Positions 17,097-26,049 of a DNA stretch of 64,000 nt are shown in pieces. A model generated the notes under the pieces. It had not been told where the DNA came from and did not search any database. It saw only the letters and a program-made list of their open reading frames with translations. The position numbers and the translations under genes are program-made. Source of the DNA: Paenibacillus campinasensis (GTDB lineage Bacteria > Bacillota > Bacilli > Paenibacillales > Paenibacillaceae); assembly GCF_002272015.1 (NCBI RefSeq), contig NZ_NPBY01000021.1, positions 148,418 to 212,417 on the forward strand, given 5' to 3'. Position 1 is the first letter of the stretch; each line of letters opens with the position of its first letter.

Positions 17097-18248
17097 TTAT
17101 GTCGTTCGATAAGGTCTGAAGAATGCCCGGATATCCTCCGCAAAAAGCTCCGGCTCTTCCAAAGCGGTAAAATGCCCGCCCCGTGGCAGCTTAGTCCAGC
17201 GGGTAATATTCAGGTTGCGTTTGGCCCATTCCTCAGGGGGCAGTAAGACATCAGCCTGGAATAGGGCAAGGCCTGTCGGAACCTCGATACGGCTCAGTGG
17301 CGGCAGAGAATGCGTATTCTCATAATACATATGTGCTGCCGAACCAATCGTGTTTGTGACCCAATACATCATAATATGGGTGATAAGCTCGTCCTTGCTG
17401 AATTTCTGTTCAAGATCGCCGTTGCAATCGCTCCATGACCGGAACTTCTCGAGGAGCCACCCTGCTACACCAGCCGGCGAGTCGGAAAGTCCATACGCCA
17501 GCGTCTGGGGGCGCGTTGATTGAATGGACATATAGCCGCCCTCTTGTGCGATCCATGCCGAAGCGTTGTCCCTGTAATGAAGCTCTTCTTCTGAGAGCTG
17601 GGTCAGATCCGTGGCAGCCAGAAGATCACGAATAATCCCGATATCGGTTAAATGGATGCCGTATAACACTTCGGGATAGTTGGCGGCCAAATATCGGGTC
17701 ACCCCGGAGCCCATATCTCCGCCCGCGGCGGCAAATTTAGAGTAGCCTAACTGCTCGGTCATGAGTGCAGCCCACATCTCGGCAACGCGTGAATTGTTGA
17801 CGCCAGGATATTCAGGATGACTGGAGAACCCGAATCCGGGCAATGAAGGGACGATGACGTCAAAGGCATCCTCGGGGTCACCGCCGTAGCTGGCTGGATC
17901 GGTCAGCAGCGGGATGACTTTGTGATACCGAAGATAACTGTCGGGCCATCCGTGGGTAAGAATGAGGGGGAGAGGGTTAGGCCCTTTGCCGCGTTCAAGT
18001 ACATAATGCACATCCATCCCGTCCATATGGCAGATAAACTGGGACATGCTGTTCAGCTCAGATTCGTGTTTTCGCCAATCATAATGATTTTTCCAGTACG
18101 TAACGAGCGATTTCAGGTAGCTTAATTCCGTGCCTCGTTCCCAGCCTGAGTTGTCCAATGTGTCCGGCCAGCGGGTATGATGCAGTCTGTATTTCAGATC
18201 ATCCAGAACCTCATCGGCGATGTGAATATGAAATCGTTCAATAGCCAT
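17097..18248 (-). CDS. Epoxide hydrolase (alpha/beta fold, EHN family)
   Basis: This 383-aa enzyme opens epoxides to vicinal diols. The N-terminal EHN region (IERFHIHIADEVLDDLKYRLHHTRWPD) precedes an alpha/beta-hydrolase core with the oxyanion segment HGWPDS (residues 99-104), nucleophile Asp178 in GGDMGSG and the catalytic His359 in RGGHFTALEEPE. Lid tyrosines are likely in MMYWVTN and MYYENTH. The ATG at 18248 follows GGAGG, so the longer in-frame extension is rejected. The gene is divergent from an AraC regulator, probably its controller. The natural substrate is unknown. Confidence 0.92.
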   Translation of the reverse strand: MAIERFHIHIADEVLDDLKYRLHHTRWPDTLDNSGWERGTELSYLKSLVTYWKNHYDWRKHESELNSMSQFICHMDGMDVHYVLERGKGPNPLPLILTHGWPDSYLRYHKVIPLLTDPASYGGDPEDAFDVIVPSLPGFGFSSHPEYPGVNNSRVAEMWAALMTEQLGYSKFAAAGGDMGSGVTRYLAANYPEVLYGIHLTDIGIIRDLLAATDLTQLSEEELHYRDNASAWIAQEGGYMSIQSTRPQTLAYGLSDSPAGVAGWLLEKFRSWSDCNGDLEQKFSKDELITHIMMYWVTNTIGSAAHMYYENTHSLPPLSRIEVPTGLALFQADVLLPPEEWAKRNLNITRWTKLPRGGHFTALEEPELFAEDIRAFFRPYRTT

Positions 18249-18360
18249 CTTGAGCACCCTCCTTGTCTGTTCCATCGTCGTCATTATATCCCTGATGCAG
18301 GTATGGTACACTGGCATAAATGAAGCTTTTAACTATACTATCTGACTATAGGTGACTGCT

Positions 18361-19215
18361 ATGCCGCAAATCGACCGATTCAAAAATCGTGTGGTGAACA
18401 TTGATTTTTTTGCTGTGGAGGACTTTCGTGCGCTTCCTGACCCTGACCGTCTGTCTCTTGTATTCATCACGTCCGGAAAGCTGAACGGGATCTTGAATGA
18501 ACGGCCGATCTCCGTTGCCGCTCCCGGCATCCTGTGCTTGTCCGAAGCTGATGAACTGAAGGTGATGGAGAAGCAAGACGTTGCTGCGCAATCTTTTCGC
18601 TTCCATCGCGACTTTCTCCATTCTGTTAAATTATCCGAAACGCAGCATTACTTTCCGCAGACTCCAAGCATACAAACGGGACTGGCCTTGTTTCGAAGAG
18701 ATGGATCACATACAGGTGTCCCGCGCATTACCGAGAAAGCCTACCCCTTATTATTTGAGTGGTTCTTCATCCTCGGCACGGAAGTACATGCGCAAAGTGA
18801 TGCGCGCTGGGCATGCAGGATCAAAAAATACCTCATCCAAATATTCGGATTGCTGGAGGATTTGAGTCACGGTAGCGAACAATCGCCTGTTGATGCGGCG
18901 CTGGAATATATCCACACCCACTATTCCCGAAAAATTTCGTTGGAGGAATTGACGAAGTGTGCCCATTTGAATCGGGTAACGTTGAACAAGCTGTTCCAGG
19001 AACGATGCGGGACTACAGCTATCGGTTATTTACTCTCCCATCGGCTGAAGGTGGCGGCTGATCTGCTGACACATACGGACATGAACCTGAATGATATCGC
19101 CCTGGCCACCGGATTTGAGTACGACACCTATTTCATCAAACAATTCACATCCAAGCGCGGGATGACGCCGACGGCATATCGGGTAATGTCTCGCAAATTT
19201 TCGAATGTTCAATAG
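18361..19215 (+). CDS. AraC-family transcriptional regulator
   Basis: The 284-aa product has an N-terminal effector domain (residues 1-165) of unrecognised fold and a C-terminal pair of HTH motifs (about 180-280: AALEYIHTHYSRKISLEELTK, then DIALATGFEYDTYFIKQFTSKRGMTPTAYR). ATG 18361 is preferred over GTG 18352 because AGGTGA lies 5 bases before it. It is divergent from epoxide hydrolase and has a small membrane-protein gene 30 bases downstream; both are likely targets or partners. Confidence 0.9.
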   Translation: MPQIDRFKNRVVNIDFFAVEDFRALPDPDRLSLVFITSGKLNGILNERPISVAAPGILCLSEADELKVMEKQDVAAQSFRFHRDFLHSVKLSETQHYFPQTPSIQTGLALFRRDGSHTGVPRITEKAYPLLFEWFFILGTEVHAQSDARWACRIKKYLIQIFGLLEDLSHGSEQSPVDAALEYIHTHYSRKISLEELTKCAHLNRVTLNKLFQERCGTTAIGYLLSHRLKVAADLLTHTDMNLNDIALATGFEYDTYFIKQFTSKRGMTPTAYRVMSRKFSNVQ

Positions 19216-19245
19216 TCGAGGCTGGTCTAGGAAGGAGGAATTCTT

Positions 19246-19437
19246 ATGTTCAAAAACCCGCTAAAGTTGTCTCTGTTGATGATCGGTATTTTTATTATTG
19301 GTGTTGTGGCTACCCAGACTTTTAAAGACGGTATAGATGTGAGTGGTTTCATTCGTCTCGTGGAGTGGGCAACCTTGTATGTGCTTCCTTGGATTTTTCT
19401 ATACTGGTTCGTAAGGTATGTCAAAATGAAGAAGTAG
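19246..19437 (+). CDS. Small membrane protein, 63 aa
   Basis: Two hydrophobic helices are visible (about residues 8-24 and 41-58, the second rich in Trp and Tyr), with a lysine-rich C-terminus VKMKK on the inside. GGAAGGAGGAAT precedes the ATG, a near-ideal ribosome site, which is the main reason to accept this short gene. It follows the AraC gene in the same direction with a 30-base gap. I do not recognise the family and no function can be assigned. Confidence 0.75.
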   Translation: MFKNPLKLSLLMIGIFIIGVVATQTFKDGIDVSGFIRLVEWATLYVLPWIFLYWFVRYVKMKK

Positions 19438-19866
19438 ATCAAAGCGTCCATTCCACTTAGATATACAGCTTAATTATTCATGTGCTTAAGTACGTTATCT
19501 GAATCATCCACGATATTTCCTTATCTTAAAATGTGCTGAACTAAGTTGGAGTGAAGGAGGATGTCGATTTGGGCCAAAGCATGGCCACATCCAAAGTTTG
19601 TGAGAGGCGGCCATGGGGTTAGAAGGGCGGTCTCTTTTTGGCGTGGTTAAGTTCCCTTCTCGAGTGATGATCCCCTCCCCCAACTCAATCTCCAGATCCT
19701 CGCTCACTGCTCCCTGAATGAAAGGGATAATCATGCAAAGGTCGTGAGCGGGGATACCAGGAGCCCCCTTGTGCTCTTATTCATAATATTCGATCCAATA
19801 ACTCAGCTCAACAGCCTCTCTGGCAGCCTTAACGAGTTTCCGCTACGCAGCCCCTTACCGTCAGTT
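19438..19866. other. Gap without a supportable gene
   Basis: About 430 bases between the small membrane protein and dinB. Short open frames occur on both strands but none has a ribosome site or a recognisable motif. A remnant of a lost gene is possible but not demonstrable. Confidence 0.5.
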
Positions 19867-20370
19867 CTACGACTGCTCCCTCGCGGCGCTCATTGCAGCC
19901 GTCTCTTCCTCATTCGGCCCATACACGCCTGGCGCTGCCAGTCCGGCCTGACGCATCAGGATGGTGAGCTGGCCTCGGTGGTGGATCTGGTGGCGAACAA
20001 GGGTATTCAGTACCCCGGCATTCGTGGTTTCAATGAAGCCAAATAGCTTTACCGGCTCCTGCAGCTTCTCGTCCTGTCCTGCCCATTTGTTGCGGAGTTC
20101 GGTAATGGCCGATTCACTGCTACGGCGGTAAGCCTCAGCGATGGCAGCGGCAGATCCCTCAGGAGAAGGAATCTCTTGCTCCAGCCCGATTTGACTAAAG
20201 AATACGCTGACACTCTGGGTGATATGCCATGCGATATCGCCGAGCGTGCGCGGCTGGGCCTCTGACACCGCTTGGTTTAATGAAGCGTCTGTCAGCTTGT
20301 CCAGCACTTCAAGTGTCAGCTCAGCCTCCTGTTTCCAATCGTTCAGAAATTGCTCGATAGCTGCATACAT
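19867..20370 (-). CDS. DinB-family protein
   Basis: This 167-aa four-helix-bundle protein of the DinB/YfiT-like superfamily shows the metal-binding histidines: His49 in GDIAWHITQS and His127/His131 in RHQIHHRGQL. Members include thiol transferases using bacillithiol, but many have no known function. AAAGGAG lies upstream of the ATG. The gene stands alone, divergent from lysE. Its substrate cannot be inferred. Confidence 0.9.
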   Translation of the reverse strand: MYAAIEQFLNDWKQEAELTLEVLDKLTDASLNQAVSEAQPRTLGDIAWHITQSVSVFFSQIGLEQEIPSPEGSAAAIAEAYRRSSESAITELRNKWAGQDEKLQEPVKLFGFIETTNAGVLNTLVRHQIHHRGQLTILMRQAGLAAPGVYGPNEEETAAMSAAREQS

Positions 20371-20606
20371 AATTTACATTTCTCCTTTCATCACAATCCT
20401 TTTTATAGGGAACCCCTTAATGCTCGCAACTTTCCCCGAGTAAGGCCCGTGAATATTGTACTTCAATGGGGAAATGGTTCCAATCTCCGTGCTAAATTTG
20501 CCGAATTCGATGTTTGGACTAAAGGATGCTGTCTCGCTGCAATATCGTACTATACCGAAAGTTGCCTCCAGGTGTATCATGCATGAAAATGCATGGAGGT
20601 ACAGTC

Positions 20607-21191
20607 ATGAGCTTATTATCGTTTCTAACGTATTGTGTTATCGCCACCTTTACACCGGGGCCAACCAACATCGCCATTTTATCCATTGCGCATCGTGTTA
20701 GAATAAAAGAAGCTTTTCGATACATGTTCGGAGCGACGGCTGCCTTCGGCATGCTGCTGGCGGTATCTGCCCTGTTCAACCAGGTGATGGTGGCTGCGCT
20801 GCCCAAAATCATCGTCGTAATGCAGATCATCGGGAGTCTGTATATGCTCTATCTGGCTTATCAGGTAAGTACGATGAAGCTGTCCGGGGATGCGGACACG
20901 CAGGCGGCGACCTTTAAATCCGGGTACATGATGCAGTTTGTCAATCCGAAAATCTGGCTGTTCACAACGACCGTCATCCCCGGCTATGTCATGCCCTATT
21001 ATCATTCAGCGGCGGCTTTATCGCTGTTTGTCGTCGTCATTACAGTGATCGGCTTTATGGCGTTTATGACCTGGGCGTTGTTTGGCATGGTGTTTAAACA
21101 ATTTTTGCAGCGGCATCAGAAGGCCACGAACATCGTCCTGGCTTTGCTGCTGGTGTATTCGGCGATCGAGGTATCAGGACTGCTGAGGTAA
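20607..21191 (+). CDS. LysE-family amino acid exporter
   Basis: This 194-aa membrane protein with about six hydrophobic segments carries the LysE/RhtB signature FTPGPTNIAIL near residue 14-24 and the central FVNPKIWLF. It likely exports an amino acid or related metabolite. The ATG at 20607 is chosen since GGAGGT lies 6 bases upstream. The AraC gene starts 15 bases after its stop, so they form an operon; the regulator probably senses the exported compound. Confidence 0.92.
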   Translation: MSLLSFLTYCVIATFTPGPTNIAILSIAHRVRIKEAFRYMFGATAAFGMLLAVSALFNQVMVAALPKIIVVMQIIGSLYMLYLAYQVSTMKLSGDADTQAATFKSGYMMQFVNPKIWLFTTTVIPGYVMPYYHSAAALSLFVVVITVIGFMAFMTWALFGMVFKQFLQRHQKATNIVLALLLVYSAIEVSGLLR

Positions 21192-21206
21192 ATGGGGGGA
21201 GTCGAC

Positions 21207-21983
21207 ATGGATAAATTTATCTATAAAAAAAGAGCAGGCATCACGGCGCTGACTGCCAGCATGGCCGACTTCACTTACGTCAAGCACTGCCATGAGGAAT
21301 ATGCCATGGGCGTGACGCTGCGCGGTGTGCAGCAGTACAACCTGGACGGCAGCTTCCAGTCCTCCTATCGGGACGGCGTCATGCTGTTCCATCCGGAGCA
21401 GGTGCATGACGGAAGAGCCCAGGACCGAAGCGGCATCGACTACGTGATGATCTACATTCAGCCCGGCTTGTTTCTGGATCTGCTCGGCAAAAAAGACATC
21501 GTCAAATTCGATGCACCCATCGTGTATAACCGCAGGCTGGAGCATAGCATATTAAGCCTGGTTCGCGCCATCTTCAGCGATCAGGATGAAGCGGTGTGCA
21601 GCGAGATGCTGATCCGGATTGCGCATCATTTCTCAGACATCGATATGCAGGTCATGCCCCGGAGGAACGACCGCCTGATCACGCGAGCGAAGGACATGAT
21701 CCACGCCAGTCTGAATGACGTGTTAAAGCTTGATGAGCTGTCCAGGGAGCTTGGCATGACCAAGTACCAGTTCATCCGGGCATTCAAAGCGAGCACGGGC
21801 ATTTCGCCGTATCGTTTCTTCTTGAACAGCAAGCTGGAACATGCCAAGCGCATCATCGAGCAGAAGAAGGACATCTATTCGGCTGTTGCCGCCTGCGGGT
21901 TTGTCGACCTGTCGCATCTCAACCGCCATTTCAAGCGGGTATACGGCATCACGGCCATGGAGTATCTGTCGTATATTGAGTAG
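21207..21983 (+). CDS. AraC-family regulator with N-terminal cupin domain
   Basis: The 258-aa product has an AraC-type cupin ligand-binding half (HCHEEYAMGVTLRGVQQYN, then LFHPEQVHDG) and a C-terminal double HTH (residues 165-255: ASLNDVLKLDELSRELGMTKYQFIRAFK, FVDLSHLNRHFKRVYGITAMEYL). GGGGGGA lies 6 bases before ATG 21207; an in-frame ATG at 21192 would overlap that site. It is in an operon with the LysE exporter and is probably its regulator. Confidence 0.93.
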   Translation: MDKFIYKKRAGITALTASMADFTYVKHCHEEYAMGVTLRGVQQYNLDGSFQSSYRDGVMLFHPEQVHDGRAQDRSGIDYVMIYIQPGLFLDLLGKKDIVKFDAPIVYNRRLEHSILSLVRAIFSDQDEAVCSEMLIRIAHHFSDIDMQVMPRRNDRLITRAKDMIHASLNDVLKLDELSRELGMTKYQFIRAFKASTGISPYRFFLNSKLEHAKRIIEQKKDIYSAVAACGFVDLSHLNRHFKRVYGITAMEYLSYIE

Positions 21984-22151
21984 CCGCTACATCGTTCGCC
22001 ATTCCATGATCTGTCGGAGTATCAGCGCCAGTGGTCTTATTCGGGGACACTCGCTAAAATTAACAGTTGACGATCGAGGGCAAACGTCCTTTAATTAGGG
22101 GAAATAACTCTTTTATCACTTCCCAAAATCACGATGACAGGAGTGGAGATC

Positions 22152-23003
22152 ATGTTGTTATGGAATGGCAGACTCGTGCAGGACAATGAAATTCAGGTCT
22201 CTTACCTGGATCGCGGCTACTATTTCGGTGACGGAATATATGAGGTGTTCCGTATTTATGACGGTCATCTGTTTGAGGTGCAGGCCCATCTGACCCGGTT
22301 GTTCAAGAGCTTGCGCGAAATCCGTATAGAAATTCCATGGAATGAGGAACAGCTGGTTGGCATGCTGACATCTCTGGCGGAGACGTTTGGCAGGAAGGAC
22401 GGCATTTTGTATTTGCAGATCACGCGCGGGGTGGCCAAGCGTTCGCACCTGTTTCCGGAAGCGGCTGAGCCGGTGATGCTGGGATACTGCGAAGAGGCTG
22501 CACGGCCGGTGGATCAGCTGAAAAAGGGCATTGCCGTCATTTCCCTGGAAGATGAGCGCTGGCACAAATGCCATATCAAATCGCTGAACTTGCTGGCGAA
22601 CACGCTGGCGCGTCAGGAAGCGGCCGAGGCCGGAGCCGAAGAGGCGGTTCTCATTCGCGACGGACGGGTGACAGAAGCGACTTCATCCAATGTGATGATG
22701 GTCAAGAACGGAACAATCTACACCCATCCGAACGGACCGTGGATTTTGGACGGCATTACGAAGCAGGTGGTTGAGCGGTTGGCGAAGCAAAGCGGTATTC
22801 CATACCAGAACACCGCCTTTACCCTGGAGGAGCTGCTGGAGGCCGACGAGGTGTTTATCACCAGCACGATCAAGGAAGTGATGCCGGTTACGATCATTAA
22901 CGGTACGCAGGTGGGGTCGGGGATTCCCGGCGTCATTACCCAGCTGCTGCAGAACGGATTCGAGCAGAAGATTGGGCTTGCCGAAGCGCCGGGACTGCGC
23001 TGA
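22152..23003 (+). CDS. dat: D-amino-acid aminotransferase
   Basis: This 283-aa PLP enzyme of fold type IV interconverts D-alanine and D-glutamate and supplies peptidoglycan precursors. The PLP lysine lies in CHIKSLNLLANTLARQEA (about Lys143), preceded by the substrate-site segments YLDRGYYFGDGIYEVFRIY and TRGVAKRSHLFP, and followed by EATSSNVMMV and the phosphate-binding ITSTIKEVMPV. ATG 22152 follows AGGAG at ideal spacing; ATG 22134 lacks a site. A terminator at 23051 ends this unit. Confidence 0.94.
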   Translation: MLLWNGRLVQDNEIQVSYLDRGYYFGDGIYEVFRIYDGHLFEVQAHLTRLFKSLREIRIEIPWNEEQLVGMLTSLAETFGRKDGILYLQITRGVAKRSHLFPEAAEPVMLGYCEEAARPVDQLKKGIAVISLEDERWHKCHIKSLNLLANTLARQEAAEAGAEEAVLIRDGRVTEATSSNVMMVKNGTIYTHPNGPWILDGITKQVVERLAKQSGIPYQNTAFTLEELLEADEVFITSTIKEVMPVTIINGTQVGSGIPGVITQLLQNGFEQKIGLAEAPGLR

Positions 23004-23050
23004 CTAGCACGTAAATTTAAACCTTCTTTCCTGGAGCAGGGAAGGAGTTC

Positions 23051-23090
23051 AGCCTGTTGAGACCGTTCGCGCTCAGCAGGCTTTTATTAT
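23051..23090 (+). terminator. Terminator after dat
   Basis: AGCCTGTTGAG (23051-23061) pairs with CTCAGCAGGCT (23072-23082), one G-U pair, followed by TTTATTAT. Confidence 0.8.
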
Positions 23091-23160
23091 GCCTGTGTTA
23101 CCTCCATCAGCTCACGCTATTTCCTGGTCATGTCTAATCGTTGTTGTACATGATTCGACA

Positions 23161-23188
23161 TTGGCAATATATCATGATATATTATAAT
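23161..23188 (+). promoter_or_regulatory. Promoter and perfect palindromic operator of the GntR/LacI regulator
   Basis: TTGGCA (23161-23166) and TATAAT (23183-23188) are 16 bp apart. The whole spacer is an 18-bp perfect palindrome, AATATATCATGATATATT (23166-23183), centred on ATGAT/ATCAT. A bound dimer would block the polymerase, so autorepression is likely. A related palindrome lies in the promoter of the downstream operon. Confidence 0.72.
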
Positions 23189-23228
23189 ATATATCAAGTC
23201 CTTTTGGAGGATATGCGGGAGGATTATC

Positions 23229-24413
23229 ATGAGTGACACGACCTCGTCCAAACCGATGTACGAGAAGATCTTTGATGATATGAAGCGGCAGATTTTGTCG
23301 CAGGACTATAAGCCAGGGGATCGGATTCCTTCGGAGAAGGAGCTGGCCGAAGCGTATCATGTGAGCCGAATCACGAGCAAGAAGGCGATGGAGCTGCTGG
23401 CGGCCGAGCGGATGATCGTGCGAAAGCCGGGGCGCGGCTCGTTCGTGGCAGACCCGGAGGCTGACTTGGGGGATGCGGCGGTGAGCGGGCAGCATGAAGG
23501 CAGCGCGGGAATGAAACGGGCCGGGCAAGAGCAGGCCGGGAAGCTGATCGGCGTGGTCCTGACCGATTTTGCCGGGAGCTACGGCACCCGCTTGATCTAT
23601 GGAATGGAGGATGCCGCGCGGGAATTGGACGGCTTTCTGGTGCTGCGGCGGACATTCGGCGTCCAGGAGAACGAAGAGGCCACGATTCGCAAGCTGCTTC
23701 AGCTTGGCGTCGACGGGCTGATCGTGTTTCCGGCACAGGGAGAGTTCTTTAACGCCGAAATTCTCAAGCTGGTCATTGAGCGTTTTCCGCTCGTCCTGAT
23801 CGACCGGGAGATCAAAGGGGTGGCTGCGGCCTCGATCAGCACAGACAATACGAAGGCGGCTTCTGTGGCGGCCGAGCATCTGTTCGACCTCGGGCATACG
23901 CATATTGCCCTCTTGTCCCCGCCGCCGGTGGATACGTCTGCGGTCGAGGACCGGATTGAGGGCTTCGTCCAGGCCCATGCCGGACGCGGCGTGGCGGTGG
24001 ACCGCAGCCTGTGGATTAGCGATCTGACTTCCACGCTGCCGAACTCCTTCAATGATGAGAATATTGAGCGGGATATTAGCAGAATTATGCGGCATCTTCA
24101 GGAGCATCCATCGATTACGGCGATTTTTGCGATTGAATATTATATTGCTCTGCTGGCGAAGGCTGCTGCAACACGCCTGGGGTTAAGCATCCCGGGAGAT
24201 CTTTCGATCATCTGCTTCGACAGCCCGCCATTTCGGATCGGGGAAGGATACGCCTTCACCCACATGCGCCAAAACGAAGAAGGCATGGGCAAGCTGGCGG
24301 TGGAGAACGTGCTGGCCATCATGGAGCAGGAGCCGGCTGCGAACAAGATCAAGCTTCCGGCTCAGCTGGTGCAGGGGGAATCCACAGGCCCGGCCCGTCA
24401 CCACAACAAGTAG
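23229..24413 (+). CDS. GntR/LacI hybrid transcriptional regulator (AraR-type architecture)
   Basis: This 394-aa regulator has an N-terminal GntR winged helix (residues 8-78: YEKIFDDMKRQILSQDYKPGDRIPSEKELAEAYHVSRIT, RGSFVADP) and a C-terminal LacI-like periplasmic-binding domain (residues 108-390: IGVVLTDF, LVLIDREIKG, EDRIEGFVQAH, AIFAIEYYIALLA). GGGAGG precedes the ATG. Because it is immediately upstream of an alpha-mannan importer and shares palindromes with that promoter, it probably represses the locus until a mannooligosaccharide binds. The effector is inferred. Confidence 0.92.
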   Translation: MSDTTSSKPMYEKIFDDMKRQILSQDYKPGDRIPSEKELAEAYHVSRITSKKAMELLAAERMIVRKPGRGSFVADPEADLGDAAVSGQHEGSAGMKRAGQEQAGKLIGVVLTDFAGSYGTRLIYGMEDAARELDGFLVLRRTFGVQENEEATIRKLLQLGVDGLIVFPAQGEFFNAEILKLVIERFPLVLIDREIKGVAAASISTDNTKAASVAAEHLFDLGHTHIALLSPPPVDTSAVEDRIEGFVQAHAGRGVAVDRSLWISDLTSTLPNSFNDENIERDISRIMRHLQEHPSITAIFAIEYYIALLAKAAATRLGLSIPGDLSIICFDSPPFRIGEGYAFTHMRQNEEGMGKLAVENVLAIMEQEPAANKIKLPAQLVQGESTGPARHHNK

Positions 24414-24528
24414 CGGCGCTGAGACCATGCTCCATGCCTGTCCCACTATGGAGCATGATTATCCAAGGGGATTGTCTGCGCAGTCGTCGTAGGACCGTAG
24501 GACATGAGCACATGCCAATATAGAACGG

Positions 24529-24574
24529 AAAGGATCTCAAATTCCACAGTATCGTGGAGATTGAGGTCCTTTTG
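24529..24574 (+). terminator. Terminator of the GntR/LacI gene
   Basis: AAAGGATCTCAAATTCCAC (24529-24547) pairs over most of its length with GTGGAGATTGAGGTCCTTT (24554-24572), with two small mismatches, and ends in TTTTG. A second perfect 10-bp hairpin (CATGCTCCAT, 24426-24457) lacks a T-run. Confidence 0.6.
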
Positions 24575-24617
24575 CGTTGGTCCGCTAAATGTGCGGGGCC
24601 GTTCAGATTCGACTAGA

Positions 24618-24688
24618 TGATATATGTATTCATATCAGTGAACCGCTCGTTTTTGTTTATTGACATAATGATATCATGCCAATATACT
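24618..24688 (+). promoter_or_regulatory. Promoter and operators of the mannan importer/GH76 operon
   Basis: TTGACA (24660-24665) and TATACT (24683-24688) are 17 bp apart. The spacer contains the perfect palindrome ATGATATCAT (24668-24677), similar to the core of the operator before the GntR/LacI gene. An imperfect third copy, TGATATATGTATTCATATCA, lies upstream at 24618-24637. The pair resembles repression with an upstream auxiliary site. Confidence 0.7.
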
Positions 24689-24696
24689 ATATTTAC

Positions 24697-24710
24697 TGAA
24701 AGCGCTTTAT
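24697..24710 (+). promoter_or_regulatory. Candidate CcpA cre site
   Basis: TGAAAGCGCTTTAT contains the 10-bp palindrome AAAGCGCTTT with central CG, close to the cre pattern TGWAANCGNTNWCA except at the last bases. It lies just downstream of the -10 box, where CcpA blocks transcription when preferred sugars are present. Confidence 0.6.
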
Positions 24711-24744
24711 ATTTATCAAGCCTAAATCAAGGGGAGGTTTATGT

Positions 24745-26022
24745 ATGAGAAAGTGGCTGATCATGATGCTGACGGTGGTGATGTTCGGCGGACTGCTGGC
24801 AGGCTGCGGAGGCAGCGGTGGCAGTGGAGCCGAGGGAAGCAGCAGCGGCAAGGTTCAATTGACCTTTTGGGGCGATTGGGGCGGCGAAGGCCAGAAGCAG
24901 TTTGAGACGATGGTGGATGCATTCAACAAATCGCAGGATCGAATCGAGGTCAAATACGTGCTGCAGCAGGACATGGTCACGAAGTTTCTGACCGCTGCCA
25001 CGAGCGGTGGAGCGCCGGACATTCTGTTCTGGGACCGCTGGAGAACCTCGCTTTATGCACCGAAGAACGTGCTGCGGCCTATTGACGAATACATGACCAG
25101 GGACGGCTTGAACGAAGGGGATTTTTACGAGGAATCGTTAAAGGAACTTACGCATAACGGCAAGCTCTACGGTCTGCCGTTAACGGTAGACGCCCGGGCG
25201 TTGTTCTATAACAAGAAGATGTTTGCAGACGCAGGGCTGGAGCCGCCGACGAACTGGAATGAATTGGAGCAGGCGGCCAAGGCGCTTACGGTATGGAATG
25301 GCAGCAAGCTGGAGGTGGCCGGCTTCTCAATGGGCGATCCGGGGCTGTTTAACATGTACTTGCAGCAGGCTGGCGGCCAGATGATGACTGAGGATGGGAA
25401 GACGAATTTCAACAACGATCAGGGCAGACAGGTACTGGCGTTTTGGCAGCGCTTGCTGAACGAGCACAAGGTGTACAAAATCGGCTTTGAGGAAGGGCTC
25501 GGGGAAGGCACCGATGCGTTTGTGACCGGCAAAGTGGCGATGCTGTACACCGGCCCGTGGATGATGAGCACGTATAACAAATACGGCCAGGATCTCGATT
25601 ACGGCATCGTGCCGCCGCCGAGCGGGCCAAATGGCGGACAGGGCAGTGTGATGGGAGGCTTCGGTCTGGTCATTCCGCAGGGCTCCAAGCATCCGGAGGA
25701 AGCGTGGGAATTCATTAAATGGTGGACGGCGAACAAGGACAACGCCCTGCTGTGGGCCAAAACGAGCCTGAACATGCCTGGCTTCAAGCCGGCGCTGGAA
25801 GATCCATTCTTCACCGAAGATCCGCTGTGGAAGCCATTTACGGAGACGCTGGAGTTTGCCAAGACACGTCCGACGCATCCGGGCTACTCCGTCATGGAGG
25901 AGAACGCGGTGATCCCGAATTTGGAGCTGTTCATGCAGAACAAGCAGAGCCTGGACGATACGCTGAACAAAGCCCAGGAGCAAGGTGACAAACTACTTGC
26001 AGACAACGCGGTGGTAGAGTAA
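24745..26022 (+). CDS. Sugar ABC transporter substrate-binding lipoprotein (mannan locus, importer 1)
   Basis: The 425-aa lipoprotein has a signal with lipobox LAGC (acylated Cys near residue 21), a Gly/Ser linker, then the family 1 solute-binding fold (VQLTFWGDWGGEGQKQFETM, LYGLPLTVDARALFYNKKMF, VAMLYTGPWMM, GGFGLVIPQGSKHPEEAWEFIKWW). GGGGAGG precedes the ATG. It is the first gene of an operon with two permeases and two GH76 enzymes, so its ligand is probably an alpha-1,6-mannooligosaccharide. That assignment rests on context only. Confidence 0.92.
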   Translation: MRKWLIMMLTVVMFGGLLAGCGGSGGSGAEGSSSGKVQLTFWGDWGGEGQKQFETMVDAFNKSQDRIEVKYVLQQDMVTKFLTAATSGGAPDILFWDRWRTSLYAPKNVLRPIDEYMTRDGLNEGDFYEESLKELTHNGKLYGLPLTVDARALFYNKKMFADAGLEPPTNWNELEQAAKALTVWNGSKLEVAGFSMGDPGLFNMYLQQAGGQMMTEDGKTNFNNDQGRQVLAFWQRLLNEHKVYKIGFEEGLGEGTDAFVTGKVAMLYTGPWMMSTYNKYGQDLDYGIVPPPSGPNGGQGSVMGGFGLVIPQGSKHPEEAWEFIKWWTANKDNALLWAKTSLNMPGFKPALEDPFFTEDPLWKPFTETLEFAKTRPTHPGYSVMEENAVIPNLELFMQNKQSLDDTLNKAQEQGDKLLADNAVVE

Positions 26023-26049
26023 CAAGCCCCGCCGAAAGGAGAGGGAAGT

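Noticed and set aside
19504..19734. 76-codon open frame on the minus strand
   Set aside because: No ribosome site and no motif I recognise; it lies in a non-conserved gap, so it is not reported as a gene.
24426..24457. Perfect 10-bp hairpin after the GntR/LacI gene as the terminator
   Set aside because: No T-run; the stronger stem at 24529-24574 is the better candidate.
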